A stretch of DNA of 64,000 nt from Methylotenera_A aquatica (GTDB lineage: Bacteria > Pseudomonadota > Gammaproteobacteria > Burkholderiales > Methylophilaceae), in assembly GCA_965601485.1 (NCBI GenBank), contig OZ271846.1, positions 682,001 through 746,000 of the forward strand, written 5' to 3'. Shown here piece after piece: positions 58,463 through 64,000 of the stretch (positions are counted from its first letter, which is position 1; each line of letters opens with the position of its first letter). The position numbers were made by a program, and so were the translations under genes. The notes beneath the pieces are model-generated. The model ran no database searches, was not told the DNA's origin, and worked only from the letters and a program-made list of their open reading frames with translations.

Positions 58463-60130
58463 TTAACCTCTCTTCAATTCTGTGGCGGCTACTTTAGCCT
58501 CTTTAATAAATGGAATATTTACATTTGGAATCAGCAAAGCAGGTTCTTTTTTAGTACCGTAACGCAGGCTGATTAATATAAAATGAATCATAAAAATCAG
58601 ATGCCCCATAATCATTAATCCTCCGCCAATGGAGCGTGATTTTAAATAGGGCAACGTCACTAAAACCGAATCCATAAATGGTTTTGAAGCATCTACCATT
58701 GCGCTGCCTTGCAGCCAGCCGCCTGTAGTTAAACCAATAAAATAGACTGCAAAGCCCAAAGCTACTAGCCAAAAATGCGCGCTAATCATCCAAGGATGCG
58801 GCCATTCCCAATCCACAATTCTGGGCATAATAAAGTAGATCGAGCCAAACATCACCAAGGTGAAAAAGCCATACATACCCAAGTGAGCATGTGCTACTGT
58901 GTAGTGCGTGAAGTGCGTAATCACGTTAACTGAGCGCAAAGCTTCGAATGAGCCTTGAACCGATGCCGCTACATACAACATGGAACCCAGCACAATAAAG
59001 CGCAGCGTAGGAGAGTGAATAACCGCTTTTATATTGCCGCCCACTGTCATGTGGTGGTTAACCGCCACAGCAAACACAGGGATAATCATCATCATGGATT
59101 GCACGATAGAGAGTGTTACCATCCAAGTAGGTAGCGGGCCACCGATTAAATGATGACCGCCTACTTGTGAGTAAAAGAAAGCCAAGCACCAAAACCCTAG
59201 TAGCGATAAATTGTAAGAGTAAATTGGCCTACCTAAAACTTTAGGAATAAAGTAATAAGCAGCGCCCAAGCCAATTGGTGTAAACCACAAGCCTAATGCG
59301 TTGTGACCATACCACCAGTTCATGGCTGCGCCCTGTACACCAAAATGTAAGTCAGGGATGTTGGCGATAAAAAATAGAATCGGAAACCAAATTAATGCGG
59401 CACCAATATACCAAACCGATACATATAAGTGATCAACTTTGCGATTGACTAGGGTTAAGAATAATGGCAAGCCCATTAATGCGCCGCCCAACACAATAAA
59501 TATATCAATCTGCCATGGCATTTCTAACCATTCCATGCCATCTGTGTAGCCCATACCAATCGCTGTCACACCACACATTAAGGCTACATGCCAAATTAAC
59601 GCACCCCAATACACAAATTTGGCGCCAACCAGAGGCGTTTTGAGTAAGCGCGGAATCAACCATAAGCTAACACCTACTCCAGCCATAGAAGCCCAGCCAT
59701 AAATCACTGAATTTAAATGAACGCTTCGCATGCGGCCAAATGTTAGCCATGCTTGAGACACCAGCCAATCAGGCTCATGTAGTTTAATAGATGCAATAAT
59801 GGCCGCCGCGGAGCCAATAATTAACCAGCACATGGCTGTTAACAAACAGACAAAAGTAGGTAAGGCAGATGATTTATCAGCAATTAAACGATCGCTTAAT
59901 TCTTTTTGCGTTAAGCTGGCATTAGTTTCTCCAGCGGCTTCTTGTAACTCATTATTCGTTTGGTTTGATGCGGGATCTTCTACCAAACCGATTTCATTTT
60001 TACCAAAAATAATGTGCGAAGCACTTTGTTTTGTATTGAAAAAACCATTGGACATGGACCATATAAACACTAATAACCCAGTGACTGACACCAAAAATGT
60101 CAGTAATAAAATTAGGGCGGTACCATCCAT
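58463..60130 (-). CDS. ccoN: cbb3-type cytochrome c oxidase subunit I (CcoN) with N-terminal CcoS-like segment
   Basis: This catalytic subunit reduces oxygen at a heme b3-CuB centre and pumps protons. Residues 1-53 form a separate transmembrane helix followed by FFNTKQSASHIIFGKNEIGL, which resembles the small assembly protein CcoS (one helix, then a short acidic tail). A polar linker (about 54-88) leads to the CcoN domain with about 12 helices. Heme and copper histidines are visible in WWYGHNALGLWF, GGHHLIGGPLPTW, NHHMTVGG and YTVAHAHLGMYGF. The 555-residue length is about 70-80 above ordinary CcoN because of the fusion. First gene of the operon, with AGAGG eight bases before the ATG. Confidence 0.92.
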   Translation of the reverse strand: MDGTALILLLTFLVSVTGLLVFIWSMSNGFFNTKQSASHIIFGKNEIGLVEDPASNQTNNELQEAAGETNASLTQKELSDRLIADKSSALPTFVCLLTAMCWLIIGSAAAIIASIKLHEPDWLVSQAWLTFGRMRSVHLNSVIYGWASMAGVGVSLWLIPRLLKTPLVGAKFVYWGALIWHVALMCGVTAIGMGYTDGMEWLEMPWQIDIFIVLGGALMGLPLFLTLVNRKVDHLYVSVWYIGAALIWFPILFFIANIPDLHFGVQGAAMNWWYGHNALGLWFTPIGLGAAYYFIPKVLGRPIYSYNLSLLGFWCLAFFYSQVGGHHLIGGPLPTWMVTLSIVQSMMMIIPVFAVAVNHHMTVGGNIKAVIHSPTLRFIVLGSMLYVAASVQGSFEALRSVNVITHFTHYTVAHAHLGMYGFFTLVMFGSIYFIMPRIVDWEWPHPWMISAHFWLVALGFAVYFIGLTTGGWLQGSAMVDASKPFMDSVLVTLPYLKSRSIGGGLMIMGHLIFMIHFILISLRYGTKKEPALLIPNVNIPFIKEAKVAATELKRG

Positions 60131-60468
60131 TTTGCTAACCTCTAAGTAAATAACTTTTATAAAGTGAAATAATTTTTTAAATTTATTTTTGTACTAAGCA
60201 GACTACTAAAACAAATTAAAAGTTTAAAAAACCAATTATTTTTTGACTAATCTGACATAAAAATTCTTAATGCTTAAAAATAATCAAATTGCCGCCATTA
60301 TGTCTAAAAATGCAAAGACACGCTGACAAATTTTTAAAATTACCAATCTAAGTAAAATCATTAGTTACAAGTTATTAACAAATAGCGGTCGGCAAAAGGG
60401 GTTTTAAGGCGTTTGAGTAATCATCTGCAACACTTTAAATTAAGCAGAGACAAAACAGGAGAATTTAA
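60131..60468. other. Divergent AT-rich region between the oxidase operon and the glycine-zipper gene
   Basis: These 338 bases should hold two divergent promoters. They are very AT-rich. The site TTAAA-AATA-ATCAA at 60274-60287 matches one full half of an FNR/Anr box and only part of the other, so oxygen control of the oxidase is possible but not shown. No gene-like frame or RNA gene is seen. Confidence 0.4.
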
Positions 60469-61110
60469 ATGCGTCAAACACTATTATTAGGTTTAATTGC
60501 GGCAACGGTTTCAATGCCAACTTTGGCTAATGATGATTATGAAGACCTCGCACGAGTGATTTCAGTCAGCCCACAAATTGAGCGCGTGAATAGCCCGCGT
60601 CAAGAATGTCGTACCGATTACGTACGTGAAAGTTATTATGAAGCGCCACAACGCTCATTAGGTGGTGCCATTATAGGAGGTATTGCGGGCGGATTATTAG
60701 GTAATACAGTTGGACGCGGTAGTGGCCGTGTAGCGGCCGCTGCTGTTGGTGCTGGTGTTGGTGCCATTATTGGTGACCGCGTAGATAATAATCGCCCAGG
60801 TTATGGCCGTGAACGTGTTGAAACACGCCCAGTAGAACGCTGCGTAACAGTAGATAATTGGCAAAATTTACCAGCTGGCTATTTGGTAAATTATGAATAC
60901 AATGGACGCCAATACTCAACTATAATGGAAAGAGATCCGGGCCGTTATGTGCCAGTGCAAGTGGCGGTAAGGTCGGGTGGTTATATTTCAAATGTGAGCT
61001 ATCAACCAGCAACTTGGGATAATGACAGATTGGGTGACGATAGAAAAGACAAGCGCGACCGTGGTAATGCTCATGGGCATCGCAAAAATAAAGATCGTCA
61101 ATATTGGTAA
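60469..61110 (+). CDS. Glycine-zipper 2TM domain envelope protein
   Basis: This 213-residue protein has a signal peptide (about 1-20), then a glycine-zipper segment GGAIIGGIAGGLLGNTVG and AAAAVGAGVGAIIGDRV (about 65-105), as in Rickettsia 17-kDa-antigen-like proteins. Members sit in the outer membrane or periplasm and are of general or unknown function. The end (about 185-213) is a highly charged tail rich in Asp, Lys, Arg and His. The gene has a clear Shine-Dalgarno (ACAGGAG) and its own terminator downstream, so it is monocistronic. Confidence 0.83.
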   Translation: MRQTLLLGLIAATVSMPTLANDDYEDLARVISVSPQIERVNSPRQECRTDYVRESYYEAPQRSLGGAIIGGIAGGLLGNTVGRGSGRVAAAAVGAGVGAIIGDRVDNNRPGYGRERVETRPVERCVTVDNWQNLPAGYLVNYEYNGRQYSTIMERDPGRYVPVQVAVRSGGYISNVSYQPATWDNDRLGDDRKDKRDRGNAHGHRKNKDRQYW

Positions 61111-61125
61111 TCTGTTAAGTTGCTT

Positions 61126-61160
61126 AAAAGCCGTCTCGGCATTAAAGATACGGCTTTTTT
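61126..61160 (+). terminator. Intrinsic terminator after the glycine-zipper gene
   Basis: AAAGCCGT and ACGGCTTT pair around a loop of about 15 bases and continue into T residues, shortly after the stop at 61110. Confidence 0.75.
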
Positions 61161-61256
61161 ATGCATCAATGCTAAGCAAAATAAATGGGTTGAAACACAC
61201 GCCTAATTAAAATCATCTACATTAGATATAAACAATCAAGTGTTAAAATATTTAAT

Positions 61257-61757
61257 ATGTTTGATTTCCTTAAGAAAATATTCCAACCCGTATTGCCACA
61301 TGCCGCACTAGCTTGGCAGCAAGTGGGTAATCAGCCCGAAAATGCTTATTGGCTATATGCCGCGCCTGTGCATTTGGTGTTGCAACGCGATAGCTTTAGC
61401 TTGCTAGCACCAGTGCCTATGCCATTGGATTTAGAAGAGGTAGAGGCTTTGACGAGCACCCTCAATACGCACTTTGCCGCTGATGGCATGCAGTTTTTCT
61501 GGCATCAGCAACAATGGTTTTTGCGTTTACAGCAAAACCCTGATATTTCAACCGTTCACCCACAAAAAGTTATTAATCAGGATATCAATGCCTTCTTACC
61601 AACAGGCAAAGGTGCTAGCGCTTGGGCGAGTTTTCAAAATGAGCTGCAAATGTTGTTATTTGAGCACCCTGTGAATATGGCACGTGAAAAAAAGCGGCTT
61701 CCAGCAGTGAACAGCATATGGTGCTTTGGTGGTGGTCAGTTTGAAAAGGTGACTTAA
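61257..61757 (+). CDS. RpfE-type protein, short form
   Basis: The 166-residue protein matches, from memory, the middle of the RpfE-type (regulatory protein, COG4255-like) family: APVHLVLQRDSFSL, LNTHFAADGMQF, FQNELQMLLFEHPVNMAREK and VNSIWCFGGG. Related proteins run to about 300 residues, with extra sequence before and after this block; here it begins abruptly and stops just after FGGGQFEKVT. It lies nine bases before recJ, the partner position known from Xanthomonas. The function of the family is unclear, and whether this short form is native or a truncation cannot be told. Confidence 0.7.
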   Translation: MFDFLKKIFQPVLPHAALAWQQVGNQPENAYWLYAAPVHLVLQRDSFSLLAPVPMPLDLEEVEALTSTLNTHFAADGMQFFWHQQQWFLRLQQNPDISTVHPQKVINQDINAFLPTGKGASAWASFQNELQMLLFEHPVNMAREKKRLPAVNSIWCFGGGQFEKVT

Positions 61758-61765
61758 TAAATTTT

Positions 61766-63466
61766 ATGCAAATTAAATCACGCCCATTTAATCAAACCAC
61801 TGTTGATATGCTGATTACAGCGGGTCATCCCCCCTTTCTGGCAAGGCTTTATGCGGCACGAGGGGTTGAGCATGTCAGCGAGTTAGAAACAACGCTGGTC
61901 AATATTATTCCGCCAGAACAGCTTACTAATAACGTGCAAATGGCGGCTTTATTGGCTGATGCGGTGATTGCCAATAAAAAAATACTGGTAATAGGCGATT
62001 ACGATGCTGATGGCGCTACGGCCACAGCAGTCGCTGTAAAAGGCTTGCGCCTGTTTGTGCAAGTATTAAATTCGGCCAGTGAAATTGATTTTTTGGTGCC
62101 GAACCGTTTTGAGTATGGTTATGGCTTAACCCCAGAGATTGTGACACTCGCTTCCACTTTAACGCCAGATGTTTTAGTGACGGTTGATAATGGCATTGCA
62201 AGTTGCGAAGGTGTGCTAGCGGCAAATCAGTTGGGTATACAGGTGTTGATTACCGATCACCATTTACCAGCAGATAACGCGCCGCAAGCAGCTTGTATTG
62301 TGAACCCTAATCAACATGGATGCGATTTTAAAAGCAAGAATTTAGCAGGCGTTGGCGTCATGTTTTATGTGTTGTTGGCACTACGTGCCGAGTTGCGCAA
62401 GCGTGGAATTTTTGAAAACCAGTCGGAGCCTAACATAAGTAGTTTATTAGATTTGGTTGCATTGGGTACAGTGGCCGATTTAGTCAAATTAGATGCCAAT
62501 AACCGTATACTGGTAGAGCAAGGTTTGCGTCGCATTCGTGCTGGCGCTTGTTCCGCTGGCATTACGGCATTGCTTCAAGTAGCGGGGCGCGAACCCAACA
62601 AAACATCGGCACAAGATTTAGGTTTTTATGTTGGGCCAAGGCTAAATGCCGCTGGGAGATTAGATGATATGCGGTTGGGTATTGCGTGTTTGTTGGCGGA
62701 AGATGCAGCAGAAGCTTTACAAAAAGCGCAAACGTTGCATGAGCTGAATATGGAACGACGCAATATTGAAGCCGATATGCAAGACAGCGCCTTGGCTATT
62801 TTAGAAAATATCGCCGTTAGTGCGCAGTTTAGTATCAGCTTATTTAACGCCGATTGGCACCAAGGTGTGATTGGTATTCTGGCTTCACGTTTAAAAGAGC
62901 GTTATCACCTCCCAGCCATTGTATTTGCAGAAGGTAGCGATGGTTTATTGAAAGGCTCTGGCCGTTCAATAGCCAGTTTGCATTTGCGCGATGCGTTGGA
63001 TTTAGTCACCAAACGGCATCCAAATTTAATTATAAAATTTGGTGGCCATGCCATGGCGGCAGGCTTAACCATCAAAAAAAACGATATTTTGGCATTTGAA
63101 GCCGCGTTTGAAGCGGTGGTAAAAAGCTTAATAACCGAAGCCGATTTGCAAGCGGTAATGGAAACCGATGGTGGCTTGCAAAGCCATGAAGTAAGCCTGC
63201 AAACGGCACAGTTATTAGCCAAGCAAGTTTGGGGGCAGGGTTTCCAGCAGCCTGTGTTCTTTGACGAATTTCAAGTGATTAATCAGCGTGTTGTGGGCGA
63301 AAAGCACCTTAAATTGATACTGGAAAAAGACCAAAAACGCTTTGATGCGATTTATTTTAATCAGTATGGATTCCTGCCAGAACAAGTTTCTGCCGCTTAC
63401 ACGTTAGAAGCCAATGAATACAAAGGTTTGCAAACGGTTCAGTTACAGTTGAAATATGCGACTTAG
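61766..63466 (+). CDS. recJ: Single-stranded-DNA-specific exonuclease RecJ
   Basis: RecJ degrades single-stranded DNA from 5' to 3' in recombination and mismatch repair. The 566-residue protein has the DHH-family motifs VIGDYDADGATATAVA (motif I), VDNGIASCEGV (II), TDHHLPADNAPQAACIVNPNQ (III) and DLVALGTVADLV (IV), then the DHHA1 region with HQGVIGILASRLKERY and GGHAMAAGLTI. Length is standard. The stop overlaps the start of tamA by 11 bases. Confidence 0.96.
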   Translation: MQIKSRPFNQTTVDMLITAGHPPFLARLYAARGVEHVSELETTLVNIIPPEQLTNNVQMAALLADAVIANKKILVIGDYDADGATATAVAVKGLRLFVQVLNSASEIDFLVPNRFEYGYGLTPEIVTLASTLTPDVLVTVDNGIASCEGVLAANQLGIQVLITDHHLPADNAPQAACIVNPNQHGCDFKSKNLAGVGVMFYVLLALRAELRKRGIFENQSEPNISSLLDLVALGTVADLVKLDANNRILVEQGLRRIRAGACSAGITALLQVAGREPNKTSAQDLGFYVGPRLNAAGRLDDMRLGIACLLAEDAAEALQKAQTLHELNMERRNIEADMQDSALAILENIAVSAQFSISLFNADWHQGVIGILASRLKERYHLPAIVFAEGSDGLLKGSGRSIASLHLRDALDLVTKRHPNLIIKFGGHAMAAGLTIKKNDILAFEAAFEAVVKSLITEADLQAVMETDGGLQSHEVSLQTAQLLAKQVWGQGFQQPVFFDEFQVINQRVVGEKHLKLILEKDQKRFDAIYFNQYGFLPEQVSAAYTLEANEYKGLQTVQLQLKYAT

Positions 63467-64000
63467 CAGTCAGCATTACCTTTTATGGTTGGTTATAAGC
63501 ATGATTAGCGTGTTTTGCACGCCCTTACATGCAGTAGAGGGTGATTACAGCGTTGAAATTTCGGTGTTAGAAGATGCGCAAGTTAGCCAAGCGCAAACCA
63601 GTGAGGCCCAAAAATTTGATGAAAACACGCTATTAACCAATTTGTTAAAACAGCATTTGGACATTGTAAAGTGGCGTGATAACCCGCGCATGTCTCCCGC
63701 CGAATGGTTGCGATTGTATCAAGCAACGCCACAAGCGATTGCCGACTTGCTGGCTACAGAAGGGTATTTTTCACCTGAAATAATCCCTTCAATCGATACT
63801 GTTGCAGGCATTTCGCAGGCCAAGTTTTTGGTGAATGCTGGCAAGCCTACCTTAGTTAGCAAGGTAGATTTAAACTTTACTGGCGATATTTTGAAGCAAG
63901 ATGCGGCCAACTTAACGACTAGAACCGCCACCATTGAAAGCTTGAAGCAAAACTGGTTGTTGCAAACAGGTGCGGTATTTAAACAAACCAACTGGAACCA
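63456..64000 (+). CDS. tamA: TamA, outer-membrane translocation and assembly factor (partial, cut by the window end)
   Basis: TamA is an Omp85-family outer-membrane protein that, with TamB, assists autotransporter and lipid transport. The visible 181 codons start at ATG 63456, overlapping recJ, and contain a signal peptide (about 1-27), then a first POTRA-like domain: TLLTNLLKQHLDI, WLRLYQATPQAIADLLATEGYFSPEI and VSKVDLNFTGDI. The sequence runs off the window, so the beta-barrel is not seen. The POTRA layout separates it from BamA, which has five such domains; I infer TamA from the three-domain style and length. Confidence 0.8.
   Translation, partial: MRLSSQHYLLWLVISMISVFCTPLHAVEGDYSVEISVLEDAQVSQAQTSEAQKFDENTLLTNLLKQHLDIVKWRDNPRMSPAEWLRLYQATPQAIADLLATEGYFSPEIIPSIDTVAGISQAKFLVNAGKPTLVSKVDLNFTGDILKQDAANLTTRTATIESLKQNWLLQTGAVFKQTNWN

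Noticed and set aside
60274..60287. Possible FNR/Anr box upstream of the oxidase operon
   Set aside because: Only one half-site matches well, and such AT-rich matches occur by chance.

Overview
The window is a chromosomal segment of a betaproteobacterium. The moderately AT-rich base composition, the 16S rRNA opening and the gene order rpoE-rseA-rseB-rseC-mucD-lepA-lepB-DUF4845-rnc-era-recO-pdxJ-acpS point to the Nitrosomonadales, most likely a Methylophilaceae relative (Methylotenera/Methylophilus type). The family call is inference from memory of such genomes; no alignment could be run. Nearly everything is core metabolism and information processing. I see no phage, insertion sequence, CRISPR array or defence island.

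Layout. 1-9 kb: trmJ and suhB (divergent), mutS, slyD and nadB, with three decayed genes between them (a site-specific recombinase remnant, an unknown membrane-anchored protein and a secreted nuclease). 8.7-13.1 kb: the sigma-E envelope-stress module rpoE-rseA-rseB-rseC plus the periplasmic protease mucD. 13.2-21.2 kb: translation, secretion and RNA genes (lepA, lepB, rnc, era, recO, pdxJ, acpS, tcdA). 21.3-23 kb: a 51-residue DUF2256 zinc-finger gene overlapping an iron-sulfur photolyase-type gene. 23-27.8 kb: a polyphosphate island (ppk, a SixA-type phosphatase, an unnamed K/A/P-tailed small protein, ppx). 28-32.5 kb: htpG behind a sigma-32-like promoter, then glycogen phosphorylase. 32.7-33.4 kb: a DUF4197 pseudogene. 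33.5-39.5 kb: initiator tRNA and a complete rRNA operon (16S, tRNA-Ile, tRNA-Ala, 23S, 5S) with promoters, boxA sites and terminator.

39.9-46.5 kb: msrA, corA, a flavin-reductase-like gene, glnS, then birA-coaX-SPOR. 46.5-54 kb: the pyruvate dehydrogenase operon aceE-aceF-lpdA plus a glycolate/lactate oxidase-like gene, all on the minus strand. 54.2 kb: an M17 aminopeptidase. 56-60.1 kb: a compact cbb3-like oxidase operon in which a CcoS-like segment is fused to the front of CcoN, followed by CcoO, a mono-heme cytochrome c, a SCO protein and an unnamed membrane protein. 60.5-64 kb: a glycine-zipper envelope protein, a short RpfE-type protein, recJ and the start of tamA.

The most notable signals are the CcoS-CcoN fusion oxidase operon, the uncharacterised tailed protein between the polyphosphate genes, and at least four pseudogenes, three of them unannotatable from single frames, which suggest ongoing gene loss.
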